Origin: Taudactylus pleione
Taxonomy: Eukaryota; Chordata; Amphibia; Anura; Myobatrachidae
Direction: 5' to 3'
DNA length: 64,000 nt
Assembly: GCA_031769625.1 (NCBI GenBank)
Contig: JAUIMM010000040.1
Location: forward strand, 14,397,501-14,461,500
The notes below the pieces were generated by a model that ran no database searches, was not told the origin of the DNA, and was given only the letters and a program-made list of their open reading frames with translations. The translations under genes and the position numbers were made by a program. Below, one piece after another: positions 34,769 through 50,000 of this stretch (position 1 is its first letter; the number at the start of each line of letters is the position of its first letter).

Positions 34769-35837
34769 CTGAGAAAAAGGAAACACAGAGTTGAATAATT
34801 CTGTATCCAATACTAGTTATACAGTACAACAGTTATACTGCATATATGAAGTGCAGGGTTCAGTTATGAATCATAATATGTGATATTAGCATGCGGTAGT
34901 AAGTTTGTCACCTGGGAATTATGTTATAACTGTACAAGGCTGAAAAAAAATGTTTTGCATTATATGCCATTGTGTGGTGAATTTGCCCCTTGTAGACTTC
35001 TGAATGTAAATAAAGTAGGTGTGTGTAATGGAGCGCTAGGTCTGGATTATGATTGCATAGAACAAAAGAATAGATGTACTAGTAGCTATGATTAGCAACA
35101 ACACTGTAGACTTCTGACACAATCCTATGGAATACCCAAACCTGACTCAGAGTTCGGAACAAATAGTTTGAGGTTCTCACCTCCAAATGTGCTCTCTGTG
35201 GTGAGAAGAGTGGGACTTCTTCTGAAATAAGGTAGTGGGAAGAGACGAAGGACATTACATCTACCTAATGTAAGCCATGCTATGCTGATATTAAAGTAGA
35301 ATGACACTGGATCACTTTATAAATAATAAAGAAACTTAGTTATAAAGTTATATTTTAAATATTATTTGTCAGTCTTTTTGTAAACTGGTGCCAGGATGTC
35401 CACGTTGCAAGAATCACCAAAACATCAGCCCTAAGAATTTTTAAAAAGCATGTTGTTAAAGGCATAATTTCCATTTTCGAATCTGTTTACTGTGACTTTT
35501 TTTTTCTTTTCTACCCCACCACATGATATTACCTAGGTGTGAATTTAGGTTAAAGATACAGCCGCACAACAGTAGTGTGAGCGAGGATTTTACTGGAGAA
35601 ACTACCCAAGCTGGTTCATTTATGGTCGAGGAGATCAGTATTTGTTTATGAAAAGTGGTTTAGAAAAAAGTATGAGCATTTGCTAAAGTTGGTTCTATAT
35701 AAAACATGTTAATAGAAAGGACAGAAGACGCTGTCATGAAAAATTAGTATTTGGTGTGCTAAATGTAAAATTTGCAGCCATAATTTCTCCTTTGTAATGC
35801 CTATTCCTTGATGAAAGAATGTAGCAGTATTGCAAAC
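34769..35837. other. Intron, nothing firm
   Basis: AT-rich intron between two D1 exons, no recognised repeat. Confidence 0.5.
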
Positions 35838-35972
35838 CTTTTTAATCTTGGTGTTCTGAAGGGTAAAGGTGCGCACAGTGTAATAGGCCAAGACGTGGGT
35901 GCTTTTCTGTGTAACCAAAAATGTGTCATATTCTTCACTGCCATCAGTTGGCCAATACTGGTCACACTTCCT
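35838..35972 (-). CDS. ptprz1: ptprz1 D1 exon: RKCDQYWP motif
   Basis: Forty-five codons beginning [20 protein letters not shown] and ending [25 protein letters not shown] spans the junction with the preceding exon and is a fixed motif of D1. Both ends phase 0. Acceptor TTACAG; the donor is AAG|GTTTGC, weaker than the GTAAGT used by most neighbours. Confidence 0.95.
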
Positions 35973-36173
35973 CTGTAAATCACCAAAAAAATATGGTTAC
36001 TAGATTTTAGCTAAGAATAACACAAGCATTTCAGCAAAACATTTTTACATTATAGTATTGTATTGTATTATACAATACTATATATTATTATTATTATATG
36101 TATTATATCTGTACTGCTGCATAAACACGTACAACCTGCACAACCAAAGATATCGCTGATAGAAGGAGAATAA

Positions 36174-37579
36174 GGGGTTTATTTACGAAGTGTACAATAC
36201 AACTCAACACTTCTGTTCATGTTTATGCCCGGTATTTAAAAGGGCAGTGCTCTTACTAGCAAGACATGGCTAGTAAAACCAGAATATACTAAAAAAGCAT
36301 ATATCAGGCGCACACTACATAAACCTTATCAAACAGTTATATAAAAGGCTCTCAGAAGGGGTGTTTGGGGACACCCCACAAAACAAGGAATAAACAAATA
36401 AATATAGAAAAATAGAGAGCACTAGTGAATTGAAATTGTAAATATTTTAATAAAATATGAAATGACAATTTTAGTATCAATCATGTAACAACTTACAATG
36501 AAAATGGCCAATAAAGCATATTAAAAAGTATTAAAAAATAAAAAAAAATACCATATACCAGCTATAGAAAAAAGTAAATGAAAAATTAATGATTATCCGG
36601 AAAAACAGCAGTATGCTTCAATAAGCGTGTGTATATTCCAATCTTTTTATCACCAATATTTTTAATGTGCTCTTGTATGCCGTAAATCCAAAAAAGTAAA
36701 GGAAGACGCACAATGGGAATCCAATGATCCGTAGGGAAGAAATTAGTTCCTTGGAATGATTATTATTAGTCACCGGCTAGATTGCAGGGATAGGCGCCCG
36801 GTGCTAGTAATGGTAACAACACATCATAGGTAACTACTGCAGAGTGATAAAGAGTTCCACTCGTCACCGCTTAATCACCGGCTTACTTACAGAAATCAGC
36901 CCGGTGCTAGTGGCGGTACAGCGCATCAGAGGAGTCTACTGGGAAATGGTAAGGAGGGCCACTTGTCACCAGTTAATTACCAACTTACTCACAGTATCAG
37001 TACGGCTAAGGTAAACAGGTTCGCACATCCAAAGATAACAGCTTAGCTGTTGATCCCAACTGCACTTGTGCAGTTGTCTCTGTGTTGTCCAGAAGTCAAT
37101 ATCCCCCGAATTAAATGTATCAATCAATAGGTTAAATATTGAATAAAAAATAGCTGGTATAAAGGCTCCAAATCCTTAACACGTTTCTCAGTTTTTTCAA
37201 TTGCAATGATTTCATCAGAAGGTGATAAAAAGATTGGAATATTCACACGCTTATTGAAGCGTAATGCTGTTTTTCCGGATAATCATTAATTTTTCATTGA
37301 CTTTTTCTATAGCTGGTATATGGTATTTTTTAGTATTTTTTAATACTTTTTAATATGCTTTATTGGCCATTTTCATTGTAAGTTGTTACATGATTGATTT
37401 ATACTAAAATTGTCATTTCATGTTTTATTAAAATATTTACAATTTCAATTCACAAGCGCTCTCTATTTTTCTATATTTATTTGTTTATGGCTAGTAAAAG
37501 CACTCCACGTTTAAGTATAGGCCATAAGCACGAACAGAAGTGTTGGGTTTTATAACCCGACACTTTGTAAATAAACCCC
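36174..37579. mobile_element. MITE (GGGGTTTATTTACRAAGTG ends) split by a foldback insertion
   Basis: Left half GGGGTTTATTTACGAAGTGT ... GGCTAGTAAAA (36174-36278) and right half TAGTAAAAGCACTCCACG ... ACACTTTGTAAATAAACCCC (37487-37579) are inverted over most of their length. TAA flanks both outer ends (36171-36173 and 37580-37582), a Harbinger-style 3-bp duplication. Confidence 0.85.
36279..37486. mobile_element. 1.2-kb insertion with 265-bp inverted arms
   Basis: It is flanked by the direct repeat ATGGCTAGTAAAA (36266-36278 and 37487-37499), a 13-bp target duplication in the MITE. Arms 36392-36654 and 37221-37486 are inverted copies (for example AAACAAATAAATATAGAAAA with its complement at the right edge). 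The right arm reaches the end of the insertion; the left arm is preceded by 113 bp of other sequence. The centre holds a diverged tandem pair of about 100 bp (CGGTGCTAGTAATGGTAAC and CGGTGCTAGTGGCGGTACAG). Confidence 0.8.
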
Positions 37580-37832
37580 TAAACCTCACTTCAATTACTG
37601 TATACGTTAAAGCAACATCATTATGGAAAATTTGTCTTTTTACTGTTTAAATATATTCTGACCATATTCAATATAACATTTAATTTTGCATTAAATCTAG
37701 CATCAGGTCTGCAATTGATTGTATTGAAAAAAAACGTTTTTTTTTTATAATCGAATCAATTTCTTTAAAGTTCCCATTATGGGATTGTGCTAGAGAAACT
37801 AAAAACGGTATGTACACAATTGCTTGTTGTAT

Positions 37833-41093
<3,261 letters not shown>

Positions 41094-41176
41094 ATCAACA
41101 TAATTTGCATTAATGTAATCAGTTGCCTTGCCGTCCTTCTCTCCCAGCTGTGCAAGCTTAACTCTGCTGTGATCAT
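41094..41176 (-). CDS. ptprz1: ptprz1 D1 exon: DYINANYVD motif
   Basis: Encodes (Y)[20 protein letters not shown] followed by [16 protein letters not shown] is a conserved core motif of the classical phosphatase fold, following the substrate loop. Acceptor TTACAG, donor GTAAGT; incoming phase 1, outgoing phase 0. Confidence 0.95.
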
Positions 41177-41773
41177 CTGTAAGCAAATGATTTTAACTAA
41201 ACACCAAGTGGTGGGTACTGCAGCAATGAGATCATGCCAGATTTTCATGTTAGTAGAATAATACAGTTGAAAATAATTCAGATAATTATCAAGTTATCAA
41301 CAATTTCTAAACTGTAACCATGTCTATTCAGAAGGTATACACACCTCTTAGCAAAGTAGATGCCAGTTTAAGCTCACACTGGGGAAAAAGCCTTCCTTTC
41401 TGCTCCCTGGGCTAAGCAGGTTTAGTTAACAATGCTTTTTATATCTACATAGTAATTGCAGATTTGCTCAGTCAGACTGTCCAACAAGCAAAGCATAGGT
41501 TGGGTCCGTGGGACCGTCTTATCAATGTTGAAGTGCCCAATTGCTGGTAAAAATGGGCAATAGGGCTTGTTACGGCATTGTCAAATAGATGAAAAGAGTT
41601 ATTGATGTCTTCACCTGCATTTTTTTGTATGTGGAAAGTTGTTTAAATACTGCCACAATACATCTCATCATGGCATAAACAGAAAAAAAACATCTAAAAA
41701 AACTATTCTTGTTAAAAAAAACACCTTTTGCAAAAGATCCAGGAAACACAGGCATTGCCATGTTTGCTCTTCC

Positions 41774-41778
41774 CTATC

Positions 41779-41851
<73 letters not shown>

Positions 41852-41852
41852 C
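41774..41852. repeat. (CTAT)n microsatellite
   Basis: About nineteen CTAT units with one CTATTTAT interruption near the left end. Confidence 0.95.
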
Positions 41853-43055
41853 ATTTGCGGCAGATGCCTTGTACTGAGAACTGTACTCATGTATGATGGC
41901 TGGTTTAATACAACATAGAGTCCAGTACACAAATCAATATGAGACTCCTATGCTGGGAATAATGAGTTGCCAGCCTTGATATAGAGAGTCATTTGTCCAG
42001 TACATCATCTACCATGCCAGCTGCCCAACAGCCTTGCATGACGAACTTAGATATAGATATAAAGTTATGTTAGCAGAGATCATTTGCCCATGAGAAAATT
42101 AATAAATAAGTTGTAATGTTTAGCTATTACGTGTAGCCCAGTCCAGTAGATCCAGTAACACTGTGGTTGGAACACAACTAATAGTATATAGTTATAAAAC
42201 AAAGTTTAAGATGGGCCGAAGTTTTTTGGACTGACCAGTAGTGACCAGGAATGGTGTTCCTCTGTTACCCTCAATCGTATGCCCTGTCCACCAGCTTGTT
42301 ATCTGCAAGTATTCCTAATTCTTTCCCGTCAGATTTGACCAGTTGTATTTCATTCAATATATGCATCCTAATTCTAACCATGATATACATTTATTGTTAC
42401 ATAATTGTTACCATGGCTATGTAATTATCAGCAGCTCAGTTCATATGCCCATCTTCCTATTTTTTACAACTATCTGGTGGGCTAATTGGCTCCTTTTATA
42501 TTATACTCTCAGGGTGGATTTAGTAAAGCTTGGAGAGAGTTAAAGTGGAGAGAGATAAAGTACCAACCAATCAAACCCATAAAAAATGTGATTATGAGAT
42601 TCCCAAAAAGAGATATGGGGTGAAATACTAATGTTTGGGAATAACCTTTGTTTAGTGAAAGTGGGCACAGCCACTTCCACTCCTCAAAAAACACTTACAT
42701 TTTATAAATTGAGTGAGTCAAAATGGAATTCAAAGGGCAGACGTTCCCAAAATTGGTCAGAATTTGCTTATACATGGGTGAATTAGTCCAAGTTGAGTTT
42801 CTTGGGTTTTACACATCTCTGCCAGAATTCACTAAGCAGCCTAATCTAACCGATTCATTTTTTATGGGCTGTATAAAATTATTTTTAAAAGTTAGGCTAG
42901 GTGCCATCTGGGCAGATTGATAAGGTTAGACAGGGGTCTAACATGCAGAATTACAAATAGAGTAATGCACTTTTACCATATCCCAGTAATGACAATATAA
43001 GGCCATAATATGGAGATCACATTCCTCTACAGTTATTATTACATTGTATACTTAC
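41853..43055. other. Intron with half of a MITE
   Basis: 42510-42590 (GTGGATTTAGTAAAGCTTGG, AGATAAAGTACCAACCAATC) is the left half of the MITE family at 53170; the right half is missing. The rest is unrecognised AT-rich intron. Confidence 0.55.
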
Positions 43056-43152
43056 AGGCAACAATGTTTATGTATCTGTTCTTATTTTTGTTTTCCGGGT
43101 GGTTTGAACTGTCACATGTTATACCTAAATCAACAGTGCAGTTTTGAATCTC
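43056..43152 (-). CDS. ptprz1: ptprz1 D1 start: phosphotyrosine-recognition loop
   Basis: Encodes [20 protein letters not shown] then [12 protein letters not shown] and one base of the next Tyr codon. KNRY is the phosphotyrosine-recognition loop of D1, whose Tyr stacks on the substrate ring. Acceptor TTGCAG, donor GTAAGT. It lies only 145 bp of intron away from the microexon. Confidence 0.95.
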
Positions 43153-43297
43153 CTGCAAATAAAATAATAATGCAACACTTACATACAGTACATGGTGTGA
43201 TTCACTAATACATTTTATGGGCTCTCATATTCTGTAACTCATTGGTTCAAGGTTCAAGATTTAGCTATTCTAAGAAATGACAATGAAACATTCTTAC

Positions 43298-43318
43298 CTG
43301 GTAAAACTCTTTCAGTGT
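43298..43318 (-). CDS. ptprz1: ptprz1 21-nt microexon (TLKEFYQ)
   Basis: Seven codons, TLKEFYQ, between acceptor CATTAG and donor GTAAGA. Length and phase (0/0) make it a cassette that can be included or skipped without changing frame. The sequence is that of the canonical PTPRZ1 protein at this position. Microexons of this size are typically regulated in neural tissue; whether this one is regulated here cannot be read from DNA. Confidence 0.92.
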
Positions 43319-44375
43319 CTAATGAGGGAGTGAATAAAAAAAAAACATGACATAAATTTCACAATGTAAACACATGAGGGAATGCTAAACAAAACTGAAA
43401 TGCAACTGATTAGTGATTCCAATTAATGTTTAATTTCTTGGGAGATGGCACAGAAATGTTAGCCTCTTCCCACACAAATTAAGCACAGATCATGACCGTG
43501 TTAAAACGTAAAAGAAAAAAATGTATAAATATGTATATACATCAAAATAATGTGCAAAATAGACAATGTTATAGTCCTAAACTGTACACTAAGGAAAACC
43601 TCTTGAAAAGAACATTTTCATAGCTGCCAACATTTATTAATAATTTCCCTTGATGCGTTGTGGGTACAGTGAAGAACACTGCAGCAGCCTATCAAATGGA
43701 CTGCCTCATACACTACAATCCCTATCATGTCATGGTAATTGAGCAAACTTATAATGTACTTTTTACATTTTAAATAGCCATCTGCAATAAATGCTAACTG
43801 ATAATGTCATGGTAATAAGAATAGACAATGAGATGTGCATAAATTATATAGAATAAGAGTGATTTCATTGTGCCTCTCATTGTAATGAGACAGATCTCTA
43901 AAACGCTGGTTAGCCCCTGTAGATTAGAAGCTGTTGGCAACTATATCTGGAGTCTACACACAATCCAGGAAGCTATTTGTGGGCTGGAATATGATAATGT
44001 AGCCTATCAATGCACAAGGAATCAGTGGAAAGAGCCATTCCCAGTATACATAAGACATGTACAATATCTTAAACGTACTGGCCACGGTGAAATTCTATGC
44101 ATTCTCATGGACATAGGTTGGTTGCTTTATTTATTTTATTAACATTTACTTCTATGGTGCCAGCATATTCCGTTGAGCTTTCTCTAATGTATCTAGTTAT
44201 CTGATGCTGAGCTTAGTTATTATTAACTAGAATGAGCATTTCTGATAAATAAAATTGTATATTACCAACCTTTATCAAAGTTACAGATGATGTTACTGTA
44301 CTTGATACTCACTGAGTCACAGGGAGTAAATACAAATGATACTTCTCACATCTTCACTGACAGTGCAAAGTGTAC
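43319..44375. other. Intron, nothing seen
   Basis: AT-rich sequence between the microexon and the juxtamembrane exon; no repeat ends recognised. Confidence 0.5.
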
Positions 44376-44461
44376 CTCAAATTCTTCAGTAAATCCGTTT
44401 CTTGCATGTAGCTCTGCCACATGTTTCGGAAATTGCTTCAAAGGTATTGCTCCAACGTCAT
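44376..44461 (-). CDS. ptprz1: ptprz1 juxtamembrane exon 2
   Basis: Encodes [18 protein letters not shown] then [11 protein letters not shown]. This is the helical wedge-like segment just before D1 of receptor phosphatases; [11 protein letters not shown] corresponds to the conserved H-A-x-x-G-F-x-E-E-[FY]-E helix. Acceptor CTTAAG, donor GTACAC. The exon ends on a codon boundary, which lets the following 21-nt microexon be skipped in frame. Confidence 0.95.
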
Positions 44462-44703
44462 CTTAAGCAAAGATGAAAATATATGTATGACATAATGTCA
44501 CCACATTTTACCAGTTTTCTTTTTAATTTTGAAAACAATACTATAGTAATAATAATATAATTATATCTGCAACATTATTGTTTTCACAAACATAAACATC
44601 ATGGTTAATGTGTTAAGGTGTTTACATGTATTTAAGACATTTTTTCAGCACTACATCACCAAAAATAACTAAAGATCAGATAACTATGTTGCTATATAGG
44701 CAT

Positions 44704-45757
44704 ACTGGGCCTGATTCTGGGTCTATTGGTGGTCACCCATCTGCTCAGGCAGAAGCATCTATTGGTGGTCACCCATCTTCTCAGGCAGCAGCGTCTATTG
44801 GTGGTCACCCATCAGCTCAGGCAGCAGCGTCTATTGGTGGTCACCCATCAGCTCAGGCAGCAGCGTCTATTGGTGGTCACCCATCTGCTCAGGCAGCAGC
44901 ATCTATTGGTGGTCACCCATCTGCTCAGGCAGCAGCGTCTATTGGTGGTCACCCATCTGCTCAGGCAGCAGCGTCTATTGGTGGTCACCCATCTGCTCAG
45001 GCAGAAGCATCTATTGGTGGTCACCCATCTGCTCAGGCAGCAGCGTCTATTGGCGGTCACCCATCTGCTCAGGCAGCCGCATCTATTGGTGGTCACCCAT
45101 CTGCTCAGGCGGCAGCGTCTATTGGCGGTCACCCATCTGCTCAGGCAGCAGCGTCTACTGGCGGTCACCCATCTGCTCAGGCAGCAGCGTCTATTGGAGG
45201 TCACCCATCTGCTCAGGCAGCAGTGTCTATTGGCAGTCACCCATCTGCTCAGGCATCAGCGTCTATTGGCGGTCACCCATCTGCTCAGGCAGCAGCGTCT
45301 ATTGGCGGTCACCCATCTGCAAATTGTGCAAATGCCGCTACAAACTTCAACCCTGGTGTACATCCATGTGGCCGAATGTGAAGGACTGATACGTCTACTT
45401 TCAGCATATGGAGACACGGTAATACCGATTGGTGCATCCCTAGACGTCACCATCGGTCGTACCATCAAAACTTGCACCAGTCTTCTGGCCGGTGCAGTTT
45501 CTCCGTCTGACAATGGCCTCCTATGTCTGTGGCTGTGTGTCTGTGCATGCAGCTGCTTTCATTAACACGCCTGTATTACTCATAAAATACGCCCACTGAA
45601 CGGACCAGTTTTGCATGCATCAGTGCCTTTGTGCGTTCACTCTGTGTCATGCACGTGCCATCAGAGCTTTTATGAATTTTGGCACATGTGTGGTTGTAAA
45701 ACAATTGCCCAACTAAGAAAACATCGGCATTGCGTGCGTCTGTGCATCAGGCCCAGT
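44704..45757. mobile_element. MITE with an internal 36-bp VNTR
   Basis: Left end ACTGGGCCTGATTC and right end GCATCAGGCCCAGT are inverted with one change. The right interior (AACATCGGCATTGCGTGCG, CGCCCACTGAACGGACC) has the CpG-containing style of the elements at 2641 and 6942. Most of the body is the tandem array at 44722-45321. No clear target duplication. Confidence 0.75.
44722..45321. repeat. 36-bp tandem repeat, sixteen units and a partial
   Basis: Unit TCTATTGGTGGTCACCCATC followed by TGCTCAGGCAGCAGCG, repeated every 36 bp from 44722; only scattered base changes (ggtggt/ggcggt, gcagcagcg/gcagaagca). As 36 is a multiple of three, several frames stay open; the longest reads SIGGHPSAQAAA in repeats inside a 251-codon frame (44626-45381). 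No splice or start context makes it a gene. Confidence 0.95.
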
Positions 45758-46083
45758 AGTCTCTCCAACTCCGAAATTATTAAAGATATTTAAGCTATTT
45801 CAAGCAGTACAATATGGTATATTAAAGCTGTACGCTGTAATACACATAGGGAATGATAGTTGCACATATTGCAAGTTAAGCTGATCAACTCATGCCGAAG
45901 TCATATAAATATAAAATAGCTTCAATAGCATTAACCAGGCAATGGCAGAGGATCCTATTTCTTTTTATTTGCACAATGTGATCACACCCCTCTTGTACCC
46001 CACCCCTGTTTTTCTCTTCTTTACAATAATTGCCTAGCAGGGCACAATACTTTGTAGTTCTTTATACATATGTGTTTGTGTGT

Positions 46084-46125
<42 letters not shown>

Positions 46126-46261
46126 CACACACATATATACCAGTATATACAGTAACTATACTATGCCATAAACTATGGCATTGTCCACTCTCAACCAAGC
46201 AACGCATCCCTATTTATTTCTATGACAGTATCCATGATTGACCTGTCATTTCAGATTTGCA
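45758..46261. other. Intron with a (TA)n run
   Basis: 46086-46140 is a TA/CA microsatellite; the rest is unrecognised. Confidence 0.6.
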
Positions 46262-46269
46262 CTGTACAC

Positions 46270-46539
46270 CAGGGTGGTAACTAGGGTGGTGCGACCTGTG
46301 CCATGACACCGCAGGGCAGGGGGCGCTGTTCTGTCCTGTCAATTTTCCTGTTTATTATCATTCTTACTTGTAGCTTCCTCTTCTTTTATCCCCAGCATCT
46401 CCTGGCCTCCCCTACCTCTTCCCCATGAGGCCATGGCTCTTTTTCAGGTGCACTATCTTATGTCCCTAGTTATAAATTGGGAGGGGGGCGCCAATGCTCT
46501 CTCTGGCACAGGGCACCAAAATGGCTAGTTACGGTTCTG
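46270..46539. mobile_element. hAT-type MITE, 270 bp, perfect 8-bp duplication
   Basis: Starts CAGGGTGGTAACTAGGG and ends CTAGTTACGGTTCTG. CTGTACAC stands directly on both sides (46262-46269 and 46540-46547). The body shares CAGGGCAGGGGGCGCTGTT and CCTGTTTATTATCATTCT with the element at 51826. Confidence 0.9.
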
Positions 46540-46547
46540 CTGTACAC

Positions 46548-47417
46548 ACTGGGCTTGATCCAATAAGCAGCAAATTACTTGCAGCACGAGTAACTGCGGC
46601 TGTATGCCTCCGGACTCACACATTTTTGTTCGCAGCCCCATAGGTGTGTGTCTTGTGGTAATTTTATTATGTTCTTTACAGGCAGACTACAGGTGCTAGA
46701 TGGCTGCCTGGGACTTGTAGTCTGCCTGTAATTAAAAATATTATGGTCTATTTTATTACTAATAGCCCCACATCCACTGCCACCAGGGCTGATTGTTCGT
46801 CGGTGGGGGGACTCATATTTGTGGAGAAAAATGGTCTGTAATATTGTTTGAATATTTTTATTATATTATGACTATATTACCTGACTACTACTCTAGCATC
46901 TACATACTTAGAGATGTTCTGTGGGAACATAAGGTGTTCTGGGGGCATCACTTCCTAAACCACAATGCATGATAGGAGGAATAAGAAATGATCGCTCTAG
47001 CGCTGTGGACATCCAATGCCTCTTTCAGTTTGAAAATACAGTGACCAAAGCTGAACACAGTATGTAGGGAAAAAATCAGTAATTTCACAACCATTAATCG
47101 GCTGATTTACCTCTAGAAAAGAAATAGTATGGAGGCACATGTGTTGGTTTGGATCGATATCCCGGACAACCTTCTGAGACCCTGATACAGTAACTGATAT
47201 ATGGAAATAGTGGGACCAATATAAAAGTATGAGCAATTGTGATGAACAGCGGTTTAATACTCTTTAAGTGGGATTTAATACTGAATACGGTAGTTAATGT
47301 ACAGTCATCTTCTGTAAGGAGACACAATATTTATTTTTGGAGTCATTGGAGCTGCTGCAAAGTTGTTTGCAAAATGGGTGTAAATTACAGCATATATGCA
47401 CATAATACACATCTCAA
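46548..47417. other. Intron with a short hairpin
   Basis: 46676-46731 pairs TTACAGGCAGACTACAGGTG with ACTTGTAGTCTGCCTGTAA. CTGGGCTTGATCCAATAAGC at 46549 looks like a MITE left end without a partner. Confidence 0.5.
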
Positions 47418-47805
47418 GGGGGTGTAGTTGAAATGCTGGCTGTCAGAATAGCGGCGCTCAGAATGCTGCCACTGGAATCCTAGCACCAGACAGAATCTCA
47501 GCGCCAGCATCCCAGTGGAAAGTAGTGGGTCAGGGGGGGGGGTTTACGGTTAGAAAATAGGGCTAGGTAGTAGGGAGAGCGCTATGGTTCGGCACTACGG
47601 GGGAGTGTTAGGGTTAGTCACTAGGGGGGGTGTTAGGTTTAGGCTCTAGGGAGGGAGGTTAGGTTTAGGGTGCTGGGAGTGGGAGTTAGGGGTAGGGTTA
47701 GCATACTTACCGACAGGTGTCCTAACTCTGTCGGGATGCCGGCGTCGGGATTTGGACCACCGGGATCCTGAGCGCTGGCACTCCCGTACCTAACCCATCT
47801 CAAGA
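47418..47805. mobile_element. Element with a TTAGGG-like core
   Basis: Left part GGGGGTGTAGTTGAAATGCT; core (47525-47700) of degenerate GTTAGGGTTAGTCAC units; right part with GCATACTTACCGACAGG and CTGTCGGGATGCCGGCGTCG. Same family as 8345, in the opposite orientation by its GTAAGTAT motif. Confidence 0.65.
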
Positions 47806-49997
47806 TAGCAGCATTAGCAACATATGCACCATGTTTATGCCAGGCACATGACTATAGCAGGTACAAAAGATACACCCACCTAAAAGATATATATGTGCCT
47901 TTCTGTGGGTATTTATGAGGTCCACTTTCCTATACAAACCACCCCTTTTCTTCCCACACTCTGTCTCTATAGTCAAAAGTCATCGGTGTTTTAAGAGGAG
48001 GGGCCCAAGTGCAGTGCTCCCCCAGGCAGGAGCCCCTATCCACACCTTCTGCCAACTGCACCATTTTCCCAGCAATGTATTCAGAAAGATGTGCAGAATT
48101 TAGCAAAGACTCTAGTCATCCCATATTGCTGAAAATATGGTGCCACTGGCAGAAGGTCATGGAGGTTGGTTAGGCTGCACTGTAGACTGTGAATGTTCTG
48201 GCTGCATTATAGTTAGGACAATCGGCATAGTACTCCCTTATTGTGTTTCACTTTGTTTATTTTAAGTTGAAATGTGGTTGCACAATATCAAATGATGACA
48301 TTATTTGTCTAAGGGCACCTTATAACAAAAGATAATTTACACAGAATGATAGAGTAACTACACACTCAGCTATGAGATAACGTCACAGTATAACAGAAGA
48401 TGTTTGATTCTCAAAATTGTAATACAGATGTAACTAATATCACTGAATAAAAGATATTCTGTTCACAAACAAGCTTTAGTTTCTGTTGGGATAAGTAGTA
48501 AGCTAACATAACATCTCACAAAGCATTGAATATCTGTATGTACACCTTAATAGTTAACAATATTTCTGGATGAGTCCAGTATATGTAAAGAATTAGGAAA
48601 CCAGTAGCTGGCATATCATGTCACAGTATGTGTAATAATAAGTGTTTTCTTTGACAAAGACACATCAGCTTATTGATGCAGAGCCGTTATTTACATCAAC
48701 AGATGTTCACCATTTAGACCACCTAATAACTTAGTCTTAAGATAACAAGAATTTGTTGATATGATATTAGCGCCCATCTGTTCTGTTTCAAAGATGAGTG
48801 GAAATGAATACTAAAATTGAATTATCTTGAAAGCCTAAAAGAAAAAAATCCACATATGTGCAAATGCACCTTCACACTTAGGAGGCAGCATCTGGCAGCA
48901 GGTGTGTGTTTTATAATTAGTTTCAAATACAGTAACAAGCAATAATAGCTAAACGAAAGCATTGATGAATTCGCTCAGAAAAGTAGCTGTGCACTCAAAT
49001 AAATAAATAGTAACCAGTAGACAGTGGCTATTACTATAGTTCAAGTACTTTAGGAATAAAGACTGCATGAGTATGCTAAACACTTCAAAATACCAAACAT
49101 TTCTATATAAAAGTTACAGCTATGAAATCAGTGGAAAACATTGTACTATCTACTACTGCTGCCTGAATAATATACACATTTTCCTTAGATATAACAGAAG
49201 GAATTTTGAAGATCATAGTTGTGTATTTTATGAATATATTATGCAGTAAAATAAAGGTCTGCAAAAATGACAATTTGTAAACACTAGAGTTATTTCAACA
49301 AGGTTGACAGTTATTAAAAAAATGAAAAGTATTTTATTCAACCAAGAGTCAACTGATAAAGACATTAATTGTAAAATGAGTCTCAGCTTTTGTTGCTCTG
49401 TGTAGTTAATGCAATAATAACAGAAGCGTTGGGTCGTTACTGCATGGATACCTGATCACTACTGAGAATAATGATTCTGACAGGAATATTTAGGATGCAT
49501 GTGCTTGGTGTTTTGCTAACACTTTCTTTAGTTTAACAGCAGACACCAGATCAGAAGGTATCAACACTATGGGTATAATACCTGCATGTCATGGCCCTAA
49601 GTTTCCTCATTGAATTACACAACACAACTCATACAGACTATAAAAAGCAAGTTCAGTGAATCAATAGAGGAGAAGGACTTTGGATGATATGAATGTTACT
49701 CATGCAGAAAAGCTAAGGGAAAAGCCAGCAGGTTTTATAGGAAGATACTTGAAATACAATTCTGTAAATCTTTTGGAATATTAACCCTCATGATCCTAAA
49801 AATAAGATCAATAATGTCATTCCAATACTTCTGTATATAATAAAAGGACCGATGCAGATCACATACAATTTATCACATTAATTGTCACACTTGTCCTAAA
49901 ATCAATCTGGTAGATACCAACTAGTAATATTACAACCCAAATTCAATGACTACTTCTCTGCTGCAAGGTGTTAATTGCAGCAAATTTACAGGTCCAC
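47806..49997. other. Intron, nothing seen
   Basis: 2.2 kb of AT-rich unique-looking intron, the longest repeat-free stretch in the window by eye. No coding or RNA feature recognised. Confidence 0.5.
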
Positions 49998-50000
49998 TTA

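Noticed and set aside
44722..45321. Possible CRISPR array with 36-bp repeats
   Set aside because: The units are head to tail without spacers, in a vertebrate intron.
44626..45381. A repeat-protein gene
   Set aside because: The frame is open because the unit is 36 bp; it lies within a MITE with inverted ends and has no promoter or splice context that I can see.
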